From the NCBI RefSeq assembly GCF_024198255.1, contig NZ_JAJVKW010000006.1:608413-672412 (forward strand): 64,000 bases of DNA. Reading direction: 5' to 3'. Position numbers and translations under genes: made by a program. Shown here one piece after another: positions 1 to 8,070 of this stretch. The notes beneath the pieces are model-generated. The model saw nothing but the letters and a program-made list of their open reading frames with translations. It was not told where the DNA came from and did not search any database. How positions within the stretch are numbered: the stretch's first letter is position 1; every line of letters begins with the position of its first letter. This DNA comes from Myxococcus guangdongensis. GTDB taxonomy: Bacteria > Myxococcota > Myxococcia > Myxococcales > Myxococcaceae.

Positions 1-1153
1 CGGCTGGGGCCTGGGACTCCTCCGCGGTCGACTCGAGCCACTGCCACTCCTCCGGTGACGCGATGGCCACCTTCCGGGAGATGGGCACCGGAGTGCTCCC
101 CTTGATGCCCGCGACGGTGGGCGAGGGCGGCGCCAGCTTCAGGTCCTCCCAGCGCACGCGGCTCACCTGTCCGGCCGCCGCGTTCACCGCGCCCACATGC
201 TGTCGTCCCGCGCGCCACGCTCGCAGCTCGTACTCGCCCGGAGGCACGGCCAGCCGAGGCACCGCGCCCGGCCCCAGCTCGGCGAGCACCTGCCCTCGCC
301 CCGGCTTCAACAGCAGCGCGCGCTCGAAGTCCGACGGCAACTCCAACGCCGTGCCCGGGCTCGGAAGCTGCGTGAGCACCAGCTCCCCCTTGCCCGTCAG
401 CCGGTAGTCGTACGCCGGATGCTGCGCGCCCGTCAGCACGTCCGCGGTGGACGAGACGGTGTGCGCATACGCGTATTGATACGCCTCCGCCAACGTCACC
501 AGTCCATCTCCAGACGAGTCCGCCGCGCCGCGAAGCCCCGACACCAGATGGTGCGTGAAGAGCGAGCCGCCCACCTCCCGCGACTCCAACGCCAGCTCAT
601 CCTCCGCGCTGGACGTCAGCAGCGCGTGCCCGGTGCTGTGCACCTCATCCGTCAGCCGCAGCTCGAACGAAGGACCCGGACGGCCACCCTTGAAGCGCAG
701 CAGGGCGCCGCTGCGGCAACTGTCGACGATGGCCAGCCGCACGTCCGCGCGCGTCGCGTCCAGCCAGCGCCGCAGCTCCGAATACAGCAGCCGCTCCGTG
801 CCCAGCTCCAACGCCACGCCGTCCGAGTGCCCGGAGAAATAGAACAGCAACACCACGCGCGTGTCCGCCTGACGCCGCAAGGCCTCGACCTTGCGAGCCG
901 CCTCGTCCAGCGCGGACCGCACCGGCGCCAGCCCCTGGCCCTGCAGGATGATGAGGTCCGAGGGCGCCACGTCCCCCAGCTCCGACAGCACGCCCGCGAG
1001 CTTCGTGGCGTCGGCCTCCGCGTAGCGCAGGGGTGGACGCTCACCGCTGCCTACGTTGTGGCCCACCAACACGGCGATGCGTCGGGTCCCCGCCTCGACG
1101 GGCAGGGACGCGCACAGCACCGCGGCGACGACGAGGCAGCGCAGAGAGGTCAT
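1..1153 (-). CDS. secreted caspase-like (peptidase C14) protein, C-terminus outside window
   Basis: About 384 residues are visible; the reading frame is still open at position 1, so the end of the protein is missing. An N-terminal signal peptide (hydrophobic LVVAAVLCASLPVEA) predicts export. The following domain has the two hallmarks of caspase-fold peptidases: a His in YFSGHSDG (near residue 107) and a Cys in IVDSCRSG (near residue 145). After the p20-like core come a segment SGDGLVTLAEAYQYA and a beta-rich C-terminal region. The ATG at 1153 overlaps the stop codon of the anti-sigma gene (TGATG), so it is probably translated by coupling as the last gene of a sigma/anti-sigma/protease operon. 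Family membership is clear; the substrate and the cleavage preference cannot be read from the sequence. Confidence 0.85.
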   Translation of the reverse strand, partial: MTSLRCLVVAAVLCASLPVEAGTRRIAVLVGHNVGSGERPPLRYAEADATKLAGVLSELGDVAPSDLIILQGQGLAPVRSALDEAARKVEALRRQADTRVVLLFYFSGHSDGVALELGTERLLYSELRRWLDATRADVRLAIVDSCRSGALLRFKGGRPGPSFELRLTDEVHSTGHALLTSSAEDELALESREVGGSLFTHHLVSGLRGAADSSGDGLVTLAEAYQYAYAHTVSSTADVLTGAQHPAYDYRLTGKGELVLTQLPSPGTALELPSDFERALLLKPGRGQVLAELGPGAVPRLAVPPGEYELRAWRAGRQHVGAVNAAAGQVSRVRWEDLKLAPPSPTVAGIKGSTPVPISRKVAIASPEEWQWLESTAEESQAPA

Positions 1154-1902
1154 CACGGCTGGGTCTTCTCGAAGAGGAAGGTGGCTTGTGCTCCCGCGGC
1201 GACGGGCAACCGCCTGCGGTCCCGGATGACTTCCGCCCCCCCGGTGGAGAGCTCCCGCAGCGCTGGTGCCACCGACTCGAACGACAACGGCTGGCGGGAG
1301 AACAGCGCGAACAGTCGCTCGGGTCCCGGGGCGTTGTCGAGCACCACGCTCCCCGGAATCTCCACCGGCAGTCCCCGCGACGGCACCTGCACGCTCTCGT
1401 GTCCGCCGAAGGGGTAGTACGTGTTCACCTGTCCGGCGCCATCCACCGACACCACCAGCACGTAGGGCAGGCCCAGTCCCTCCACGACGAAGCGCACCTG
1501 GTCACCGGGCGCCAGCGCCTCGCCTTCCTCCACCTTCCACGTCCGCTCGCCCCGGTGGGCGAAGAGCTGGAGCATCGCGCCGCCCTTCACCGCCAGCTCC
1601 GGCTCCTGGGGCGAGGGCACCGCGACCAGCGCGAACAGCAGCACCACCGCCGAGGCCAGCGCGAGCGCGGGGGCCCACCAGCGCCAGTCACCCCACGGGG
1701 CCACGCGCGGGGAGGGGAGCTGGGCGCGGGGGAGCACGTGGGCGGTGAAGTGCCGGCGATGGGAGGCGAGCTCCTCGGAGCGGGCGCGGCAGGCAAGGCA
1801 GGTGTCCAGGTGGGCCTGGGTGGTGGCGCGCTCCGGAGGGGGGAGCGCGCCCATCGCGAGGGCCTCCAGCTTGAGGCTGGAGACGTGAGGGGGGGCGTTC
1901 AT
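1153..1902 (-). CDS. anti-sigma factor with zinc finger, one TM helix and DUF4384-like C-terminus
   Basis: 249 residues. Near residue 30 is an H-x3-C-x2-C zinc-finger signature (AHLDTCLAC) typical of ZAS-type anti-sigma factors that bind ECF sigma factors on the cytoplasmic side. One membrane helix follows (WWAPALALASAVVLLFALVAV, near residues 73-95). The outer part contains GDQVRFVV and VNTYYPFGG, resembling the DUF4384 domain often found with surface proteases and kinases. The start ATG overlaps the stop of the sigma gene (ATGA at 1899-1902), and its own stop overlaps the caspase start. The arrangement suggests that an envelope signal sensed by the periplasmic domain releases the sigma factor. 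This role is inferred from family and context. Confidence 0.8.
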   Translation of the reverse strand: MNAPPHVSSLKLEALAMGALPPPERATTQAHLDTCLACRARSEELASHRRHFTAHVLPRAQLPSPRVAPWGDWRWWAPALALASAVVLLFALVAVPSPQEPELAVKGGAMLQLFAHRGERTWKVEEGEALAPGDQVRFVVEGLGLPYVLVVSVDGAGQVNTYYPFGGHESVQVPSRGLPVEIPGSVVLDNAPGPERLFALFSRQPLSFESVAPALRELSTGGAEVIRDRRRLPVAAGAQATFLFEKTQP

Positions 1903-2384
1903 GAGGGGGGCCTCCCGGCGAGCGCGTGCGCATGCCGGTGGAAGTCTGCGAGCCGGTTGACGACGGTGCGACGGGAGATTCCGAGGAGCTGGGCCACCTC
2001 TTCCTGCGTCATGCCGTCGGCGAGGTGGAGCCAGGCGACCTCGGCCACCTTGGGGGGCGCGGTGGTGATGAGGCGGCGGGCGAGGTCCCGGTCCTCCAGC
2101 AGGCGCTCGCTGTCGACGCCGGGCACGTCGGGCAGCTCCTCCACGGGCACCGCGCGGCGGCGCCTGTCTCGGGCCTGGTTGAGGCAGTAGTTGGTGGCCA
2201 CGCGGTAGATCCACGCGAGGGCGTGCTGGGCATCCGGGGCGCGGTCCAGCTGGCGGTGCAGCCGGAGGAAGGTCTCCTGGGCCGCGTCGGCCGCGGCGGC
2301 GTCATCGCCCAGAATCTGGCGACAGCGGGCGTACAGGGAGGGCCCGTAGGTGCGGTACAGCGTGTGGAGACGGTCTTCGGACAT
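1899..2384 (-). CDS. ECF-family RNA polymerase sigma factor
   Basis: 161 residues, normal for an ECF sigma factor. The region-2 part contains AAQETFLRLHR and a WIYRVATNYCLNQARDRRRR segment of region 2.4 type. Region 4 carries a helix-turn-helix, MTQEEVAQLLGISRRTVVNR. I chose the ATG at 2384 because an upstream extension would read into divergent-promoter sequence and lose family similarity. It is the first gene of a three-gene operon with its putative anti-sigma factor and a caspase-like protease, and it is divergent from the AlkB-like gene. ECF sigma factors commonly autoregulate, but I cannot identify the promoter in the 98-bp divergent gap. Confidence 0.88.
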   Translation of the reverse strand: MSEDRLHTLYRTYGPSLYARCRQILGDDAAAADAAQETFLRLHRQLDRAPDAQHALAWIYRVATNYCLNQARDRRRRAVPVEELPDVPGVDSERLLEDRDLARRLITTAPPKVAEVAWLHLADGMTQEEVAQLLGISRRTVVNRLADFHRHAHALAGRPPS

Positions 2385-2482
2385 GGTGTTTTCGCGTTCC
2401 GGCCCCCTTACCAACACCGGGGGTGGGCGGATTGCGCAAGGCCCCCTCCGGACGCGGCCGGTGTGGTACCACGGGGTCGCCC

Positions 2483-3361
2483 ATGGCCCTCCCCCCCCGT
2501 CGAGGCCCCTCGCTGGCGCACAAGGCCCGCCAGCGCACACCCGGCCACCACTACAACGCGAGCTTCCTGTCCGCCGCGGACAAGGAGGCCATCCTGACCT
2601 GGCTGGGAGGGCTGCACCCGCTGTGGGAGGAGCGCTTCTCGAAGCACTTCCCGCCGCCGCCGGGCCAGCAGCAGCGGCGTCTGCTCCGGCCCGTGTACTG
2701 GCTGGGAAACTGGCAGTTCGCGTGCCTGGACTACTACCGGCCGCCCAAGGGGCTCTGGAACCGGTGCGTGAAGGCGGAGCCGTTCCCGGAGGTGCTCCAG
2801 CGGCAGGTGACGAAGATCGAGGAGCTGGCGCGGCGCATGTTCCGGGGGCCGGACATGCCCAAGGGCTGGCACCTCAACACGTGCCTGGTGAACTTCTACG
2901 GCAACCGGCTGGAGGAGGACCGCTGGGTGGACACGGCGCGGGTGGGCGAGCACAAGGACTTCGAGCCCGGCCCGGTGGCGTCGCTGTCCTTCGGCGAGCG
3001 GGCGCTCATCCAGTTCGTGACGTCCTCGCGGCCCGGTGAGCGCGACGCGGTGGTGCTGGAGCAGTGGCTGGATGACGGCGCGCTGGAGCTGTTCGGCGGG
3101 ACGCGGTGGAAGGAGGAGACGTTCCACCGGGTGCAGCGCGTGGACACGCGGGCGGGGCATGACCTGGCGCCGAAGCTGCCGGACTTCCGCACGCGCCGCA
3201 TCAACCTGACGTTCCGCTACGTGCCGGATGAGCACGTGACGCCGTTCTTCAAGCTGTCACCCGAGGCGCGCGAGGACGTGCGCGGCTACATGCGCACGCT
3301 GGCCGAGGGCAGCGCGTTCTTTCGCGCGGAGCTGGCGCGCGAGCAGGCCTCCGCGCCCTGA
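2483..3361 (+). CDS. AlkB-like 2-oxoglutarate/Fe(II)-dependent oxygenase
   Basis: 292 residues from the ATG at 2483. The core shows the AlkB pattern: NTCLVNFYGN, then an iron-binding HKD (V-G-E-HKD-F), the SLSFGERALIQF strand, and a C-terminal R-R-I-N-L-TFR that supplies the 2-oxoglutarate-binding arginine. AlkB homologues oxidatively remove alkyl groups from nucleic-acid bases, and some act on RNA or protein. The N-terminal ~90 residues are basic and probably bind nucleic acid. The gene ends only 4 bases from the convergent helicase gene. An in-frame ATG at 2423 would add 20 low-complexity residues and is less likely. Confidence 0.8.
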   Translation: MALPPRRGPSLAHKARQRTPGHHYNASFLSAADKEAILTWLGGLHPLWEERFSKHFPPPPGQQQRRLLRPVYWLGNWQFACLDYYRPPKGLWNRCVKAEPFPEVLQRQVTKIEELARRMFRGPDMPKGWHLNTCLVNFYGNRLEEDRWVDTARVGEHKDFEPGPVASLSFGERALIQFVTSSRPGERDAVVLEQWLDDGALELFGGTRWKEETFHRVQRVDTRAGHDLAPKLPDFRTRRINLTFRYVPDEHVTPFFKLSPEAREDVRGYMRTLAEGSAFFRAELAREQASAP

Positions 3362-3365
3362 GACG

Positions 3366-4616
3366 TCAGCGCGGTCGGCGCTTGCCGTGGGTCCGGGCGT
3401 GTCGACCCTGCGCCTTGCCAGGTGCCGACTCCGAATCCTTCTGCGGAGGACCGGGGTCCTTCTGGGACGCGAGGAAGCGCGTCCACGCCTCCTGGAACAC
3501 GGGGTCCTCGCGCGGCACGGCGACGCGGGGAATCTGTCCGCGCATGATGCGCTCGATCTCCGCCACCACGTTCTTGTCGCGCGACGTGGCGAAGGTGGAC
3601 GCGACGCCGCTGGCCTGCGCGCGCGCCGTGCGGCCGATGCGGTGCACGTAGTCCTCGGGCGAGTGCGGCAGGTCGTAGTTGATGACCTGTCCCACGTCCT
3701 CCACGTCCAGTCCGCGCGCGGCGATGTCCGTCGCCACCAGACACCGGTAGGTCCCCTCGCGGAAGCCCTCGAGCGCCTGACGCCGCTGGTTCTGCGTCCG
3801 GTCCGCGTGCAGCACCGCGCTCTTGTGTCCCTCGCGCTGGAGCAGCCGCAGCACCTTGTCCGCGCGCTCCTTCGACTTGGCGAAGACGAGCGCCGTCGAG
3901 TCACTCTCCGCGAGCAACGAGAGCAGGAGCGCCGACTTCTCCTCCGGCTTCACGATGTAGAGCCGCTGCTCGGCGCGCGCGGCGGGAGTCCCGCTGCGGG
4001 TCACCTCCACGCGCACCGGCTTGTACAGCCGCTCCCGCGCGAACCTCCCCACGTCCGGTCCGAGCGTCGCGGAGAACAACAGCGTCTGCCGCTTGCGAGG
4101 CAGCTCGGCGAGGATACGCTCCAACTGGGGCAGGAAGCCCATGTCGAGCATCCGGTCCGCCTCGTCGAGCACCAGCCCCTCCATCCGGTACAGGCTCACC
4201 GAGCCCGTCTCCAGCAGGTCGACGAGCCGGCCCGGCGTGGCGAGCACGAAGGTGGGGTGGGCCTTCAAGGCCTCCACCTGCGCGGACATGTCCTCGCCGC
4301 CGATGACCACGGTGTGCGTCAGCCCGCGCGCCTCGGCGAAGACGCCCAGCGGTTCGGCGATCTGCCGCACCAGCTCCCGCGTGGGCGCGAGCACCAGCCC
4401 CAGCGTGCCCTTCCTGCCCGCGAAGCGCTCGACGAGGGGGAGCACATAGGCGGCCGTCTTGCCGGTGCCCGTGGCCGCGCAGCCGATGACGTCCTTGCCC
4501 GCGAGCGCGGGAGGGATGGCCTGGACCTGGATGGGGGTGGGCTGGGTGAAGCGCACCCGGCGCAGCGCGCCGAGCGTGTCCGGGGACAACCCGAGCCGTT
4601 CGAAGGAGTCACTCAC
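3366..4616 (-). CDS. DEAD-box ATP-dependent RNA helicase, RhlE-like
   Basis: 416 residues with the complete DEAD-box set in order: Q motif (FTQPTPIQ), motif I AATGTGKT (residues 47-54, with Ala where Gln is commoner), PTREL, TPGR, DEAD (150-153), SAT, ARGLD and HRIGRTAR. The C-terminal tail is Lys/Arg/Pro-rich, as in RhlE-type helicases of ribosome assembly and RNA decay. The enzyme unwinds short RNA duplexes with ATP. It lies 58 bases downstream of the vWA operon, but a strong hairpin (4633-4665) separates them, so I treat it as an independent gene. Confidence 0.93.
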   Translation of the reverse strand: MSDSFERLGLSPDTLGALRRVRFTQPTPIQVQAIPPALAGKDVIGCAATGTGKTAAYVLPLVERFAGRKGTLGLVLAPTRELVRQIAEPLGVFAEARGLTHTVVIGGEDMSAQVEALKAHPTFVLATPGRLVDLLETGSVSLYRMEGLVLDEADRMLDMGFLPQLERILAELPRKRQTLLFSATLGPDVGRFARERLYKPVRVEVTRSGTPAARAEQRLYIVKPEEKSALLLSLLAESDSTALVFAKSKERADKVLRLLQREGHKSAVLHADRTQNQRRQALEGFREGTYRCLVATDIAARGLDVEDVGQVINYDLPHSPEDYVHRIGRTARAQASGVASTFATSRDKNVVAEIERIMRGQIPRVAVPREDPVFQEAWTRFLASQKDPGPPQKDSESAPGKAQGRHARTHGKRRPR

Positions 4617-4632
4617 GGCCTGGGGGTATCAC

Positions 4633-4665
4633 GGCGTCGGGCCCCGTGGGAAAGGGCCTGACGCC
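4633..4665 (-). terminator. candidate hairpin terminator between the vWA operon and the helicase gene
   Basis: Two 12-base arms (4633-4644 and 4654-4665) are complementary at 11 of 12 positions, with a 9-base loop. There is no U-tract on either side, so this would be a factor-dependent terminator or an RNA-processing stem rather than a classical intrinsic terminator. Confidence 0.5.
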
Positions 4666-4674
4666 GGCACTGTC

Positions 4675-5580
4675 CTATGGCGTGTCGCGCAGCTTCTGGG
4701 CCCAGGGCTCCACGGCCCGCAGGACGCTCTTCACCCGATCGGCGGGCTTGCCGGCGTCCCTCAGCCGCTTGCCCAGCGCGTCCAGGTGCGGCACGGCGCG
4801 CTCGGTGAGGGCGACCAGGGCCGCGGCCACGTCGCAGGTGTCCGCGGCGTCGTCCATGCAGATGACCCTGTCGTCCAGGACGATGCGCCAGGTCTCCTCG
4901 CAATAGCCGCGGCGGCGCTGGTCCGGGATGAGGAAGAACGGATGGAACGTCCGCTCCAGCCGCTTCACCGTCTGGTAGATGGGCTGGTTGTCCTGCATCG
5001 AATCGCCGATGAGCTTCGTCACGTGGCGGCTGGCCACCTCCTCGAAGGGCGGCTCGTCGCCCGTCATGAAGAAGTAGCCCTTCTTGCCGCGCTTCTCGAA
5101 GCAGTCCATCGCCGTGTGCTCGGCGGCGAAGTACATGCCCAGCTCATAGGACTCGGAGGGATTCGGACCGCCACCGCGCTCCAGGAACATCCACGTGAGC
5201 CACTGGTCCAGCTGCTGCTCGGAGGACTCGAACTGGCCGACCTGGAGCGGGGCCTGGTCGTAGTCCGCGTCACCCACGGCCATGAAGAGCACCTGCGGGT
5301 CCGCGATGCCCGCTTCCATCAGGTCCTTCATGAACGAGGGGAACGTCTTTCGCGCCAGGATTTCGGGGATGTTGCCCATGGAGCCCGTCACGTCGAGCGA
5401 CATGACGACGGCGAGCGAGTTGGGGTGGGCCGCGCTGTCCCGGCTCTCGCGGAACTTCACCCCGAACGGGTCCATCCTGGGATGACAGGCGCGCTGCTTG
5501 AACACCTCTTGCGGCGGCAGCTCGCTGCGAGCCTCCGTCATCGCCCTGTGCGCTTCGTGACTGTAGGACCCGTACCCCAT
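4675..5580 (-). CDS. vWA-domain protein (second of two paralogues)
   Basis: 301 residues. A von Willebrand A domain begins near residue 55; its metal-ion-dependent adhesion site is D-V-T-G-S (Asp63, Thr65, Ser67). The protein is clearly paralogous to the product of 7040-8032: both start MGYGSYS and share RESRDS, LDVTGSMG, QVLFMAVGDA, APLQVGQFES, GYFFMTGDE and FFLIPD in the same order. There is no signal peptide or membrane helix, so it is probably cytosolic. Last gene of the pseudokinase/vWA/PurA-like/vWA operon, 80 bases after the PurA-like gene. Family precedent (TerY-type vWA proteins) suggests a metal-dependent assembly or scaffold role; the actual function is unknown. Confidence 0.82.
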   Translation of the reverse strand: MGYGSYSHEAHRAMTEARSELPPQEVFKQRACHPRMDPFGVKFRESRDSAAHPNSLAVVMSLDVTGSMGNIPEILARKTFPSFMKDLMEAGIADPQVLFMAVGDADYDQAPLQVGQFESSEQQLDQWLTWMFLERGGGPNPSESYELGMYFAAEHTAMDCFEKRGKKGYFFMTGDEPPFEEVASRHVTKLIGDSMQDNQPIYQTVKRLERTFHPFFLIPDQRRRGYCEETWRIVLDDRVICMDDAADTCDVAAALVALTERAVPHLDALGKRLRDAGKPADRVKSVLRAVEPWAQKLRDTP

Positions 5581-5660
5581 GATGGATTGACCCCCTCGGT
5601 CGTGACACCACGAACGATGTCTCGTTTCCCCCGGACGCTAGCGCGGAGCCCCGGGGGTCG

Positions 5661-7043
5661 TCAGCCTCGGGACTGCTTGTCCCCGGCCGTCGGTCCCCGG
5701 GACGCCACGGTGACACGCGCCCCCAGGGCGGCTTCCACCCAGCCGAGGAAGCGCTCGACGCGGACGTCCGGGTCCTCACCCAACTCCAATGTCCTCCGCT
5801 CGGGCACGCAGCGGGCCAGGGCCCGGGTCAGACGCGCCTGCCAGTCGAGGTCCCGCTCGGAGGTGCTGGGGCGCAGCGCGGTGATGCGCTCGGAGCCAGG
5901 CGCCTCTCGGACCAGGGGCGAATCCTCGTGGCCGAGCGCGGCGCGATACGCGTCACACACCGGCCAGCGCGAGCTCAGCCGGTCCAGGTGGGTCACCGCG
6001 AGCGCATCCACACCGCCGGAGACATCGAGCGCATAGCGGCCGAGCACCGCGTCGAACGCGCCCACGCGAAAGCCCCCCTGCCATCCGTCGGCGCCGTTGT
6101 GGGGCTCGGGGAGAGAGGGCGCGAGGCTCGCGTCCTCGGTGGGGAACGGGCCCTCGCCGTGGCGCGTGGCATGGGCGCGCAGCACGCCCAGGCGGTGCAC
6201 CTCTCCGTCGAAGCCGTGCTCGCGCAGCAATGACAGCGCGGGTTCGAAGGTGCAGGTGCTCCACGTGGTGTGGGGGTGGAAGCCGCGCCACTCGTCCAGC
6301 AGCACACCCTGCGCGCCCTCGAAGAGCGTGGTGCCCGCTCGCAGTCGAGGACCGAGCCATTCGTCGGCCACCACGCGATGAAGAGGCTCAATGGTCCCCA
6401 CGGCCTCGACCCAGCGAGCACTCACGCCGGAGTCCTCGAACATCGCCCGCTCCGGCGCGGCGTCGGGGAGGCTCCCGGTGACGCGCAACACTTCCTCCAG
6501 CTCTCCCCGCAGTCGCTCCTGCGCCGCGCGGGCCTTTCGCACGAGTCCGCCCGCGTCGCGCAGGTCCCCCGCGAGCACGGTGTCCCCGGGATGCGCGAGC
6601 GCGTCGCGCACCGTCTCGCCCACGCCCACGCCGCAGGTGCCGTGTCGCGCATCGCCCCGAGCCAGCTCCCGCAGCCTCCCGGCCGCTTGATGGAACGGCG
6701 TGATGACGCGGGCCCGCTCGCTCACCGTCACGCGGGACAGGGCCTCCGGCACACCGCGCTCGGCCAGGTAGCGCGCCTCCACGCGCAGGGCCAGCGGATG
6801 GAAGACGGTGGAGCGCGCCAGGTGCGTCCACACGCCGGGGACGAAGGTGCCCGCGCCGAACTGGGAGAAGGTGTGGTGTCGACCGTCCTCGGTGACGACG
6901 TTGTGTCCCGCCTGCGCGCCGCCGTTGAAGCGCACCACGAGCCGCGCGTCATGCCGACGCGTCAGCCAGTCCGTGAGGGTGCCCTTGCCCGCGTCGCCGA
7001 AGCCCAGGTCGACGACGATGTGCGCCGCGCGCGAGGCGCTCAT
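5661..7043 (-). CDS. divergent adenylosuccinate-synthetase (PurA)-like enzyme
   Basis: 460 residues, slightly longer than typical PurA. PurA hallmarks are present: P-loop G-D-A-G-K-G (16-21) with the catalytic-base Asp kept, VRFNGGAQAGH (His47 matching the PurA catalytic His), LFEGAQG (Gln near 244), TRHGEGPFPTE and DALAVTHLD. However, the loop that binds L-aspartate in housekeeping PurA (GATTGRRRR type) reads GADGWQGGFR (near 317-326), losing the key Thr and Arg residues. The enzyme may therefore join a different partner to a purine nucleotide, or act as a nucleotide sensor. It overlaps the upstream vWA gene by ATGA (7040-7043), so they are translationally coupled. Its setting between two vWA genes argues against routine purine synthesis. 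Confidence 0.8.
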   Translation of the reverse strand: MSASRAAHIVVDLGFGDAGKGTLTDWLTRRHDARLVVRFNGGAQAGHNVVTEDGRHHTFSQFGAGTFVPGVWTHLARSTVFHPLALRVEARYLAERGVPEALSRVTVSERARVITPFHQAAGRLRELARGDARHGTCGVGVGETVRDALAHPGDTVLAGDLRDAGGLVRKARAAQERLRGELEEVLRVTGSLPDAAPERAMFEDSGVSARWVEAVGTIEPLHRVVADEWLGPRLRAGTTLFEGAQGVLLDEWRGFHPHTTWSTCTFEPALSLLREHGFDGEVHRLGVLRAHATRHGEGPFPTEDASLAPSLPEPHNGADGWQGGFRVGAFDAVLGRYALDVSGGVDALAVTHLDRLSSRWPVCDAYRAALGHEDSPLVREAPGSERITALRPSTSERDLDWQARLTRALARCVPERRTLELGEDPDVRVERFLGWVEAALGARVTVASRGPTAGDKQSRG

Positions 7044-8032
7044 CGCCCGTCGCGAGGCGCCAGGCGCTGGTGGCCGGAGGTGGCGTCGTCGATGGGCAGG
7101 TGCTCGTCCTCCAGCCGGGGCCGAGGCGTGCCGTCGCGCCCCAGCGTGGCGGCGAAGGGCGTGAGCGCGCGGATGACGGCGCCGCGACGGGAGCGGTCCC
7201 GACCCTCGCGCTCCAGGTGTCGGGCCAGCGCGTCGATGTCGGCGATGGCGCCCTCGCACAGGCCCACGAGACTGGAGGTCACGTCCACGCAGTCTCCAGG
7301 TTCCTCCAGGCAGATGACGCGGTCCCCGAGCAGCTCCCGCCAGTACCGCTCGCAGTTGCGGCGGCGGGCCAGGTCGGGGATGAGGAAGAAGGGCTCGAAG
7401 GCGCGCTGGAGCTCGTCCACCACCTGCTGCACGGGCAGGTCCTTCTCCAGCCCGTCCCCCATGAGCGCGGCCACCTGCGCGTGCGAGACGAACGGGTAGG
7501 GACGCTCGTCACCCGTCATGAAGAAGTAGCCCCGGCGGTCGCGCTTGCGGAAGCAGTCCAGGTCCGTGTGGCGCGCGGCGAAGTACATCGCCAGCTCATA
7601 CGACTCGTGGCCCGGCGTGCCGCCGCCGCCCTCCAGAAAGGACGACGTCAGCCACTGGTCCATCTGCCGCTCGTTGGACTCGAACTGGCCCACCTGCAGC
7701 GGCGCGCGGTCGCTGTTCGCGTCGCCCACCGCCATGAAGAGCACCTGCGAGTCCGTCACGCCCGCGTCCAGGAGCGCCCGCATGAAGCTGGGCAAGCCGC
7801 GCCGCGCCAGCAGCTCCGGGATGTCTCCCATGGAGCCCGTGACGTCGAGCGCGAAGATGATTCCCAACGAGGTCGGATGCACCTCGCTGTCGCGGCTCTC
7901 GCGCCAGTTCACCCCGCGCGGGTCCATCAACGGATGGCAGCGCTCCTGCCGGAAGAGGACCTGCCGGGACAGGGTCCCCCGGGCCTGGATGAGCGCCTCG
8001 TGTGCCTGGCTGCTGTAGCTCCCGTAACCCAT
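7040..8032 (-). CDS. vWA-domain protein (first of two paralogues)
   Basis: 330 residues, with an intact MIDAS motif LDVTGSMG near residue 63. About half its residues match the paralogue at 4675-5580. It carries a C-terminal extension (near residues 300-330) that the paralogue lacks. No export signal is visible. The start ATG lies 38 bases after the pseudokinase stop, and its stop overlaps the PurA-like start. Two vWA proteins around an enzyme suggest heteromeric assembly; this is inference. Confidence 0.82.
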   Translation of the reverse strand: MGYGSYSSQAHEALIQARGTLSRQVLFRQERCHPLMDPRGVNWRESRDSEVHPTSLGIIFALDVTGSMGDIPELLARRGLPSFMRALLDAGVTDSQVLFMAVGDANSDRAPLQVGQFESNERQMDQWLTSSFLEGGGGTPGHESYELAMYFAARHTDLDCFRKRDRRGYFFMTGDERPYPFVSHAQVAALMGDGLEKDLPVQQVVDELQRAFEPFFLIPDLARRRNCERYWRELLGDRVICLEEPGDCVDVTSSLVGLCEGAIADIDALARHLEREGRDRSRRGAVIRALTPFAATLGRDGTPRPRLEDEHLPIDDATSGHQRLAPRDGR

Positions 8033-8070
8033 TGCTCGACTCTCCTTCCGCGCGAGGCGTCAATCCGCGC

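Noticed and set aside
197..1417. Plus-strand open frame of ~400 codons over the caspase gene
   Set aside because: Its product is Arg/Gln/Leu-rich low-complexity sequence, and it lies antisense to a gene with clear caspase motifs; long antisense frames are common at this GC content.
5661..7043. Housekeeping purA
   Set aside because: The aspartate loop is altered and the gene is embedded and coupled within a vWA operon; a normal purA is expected elsewhere.
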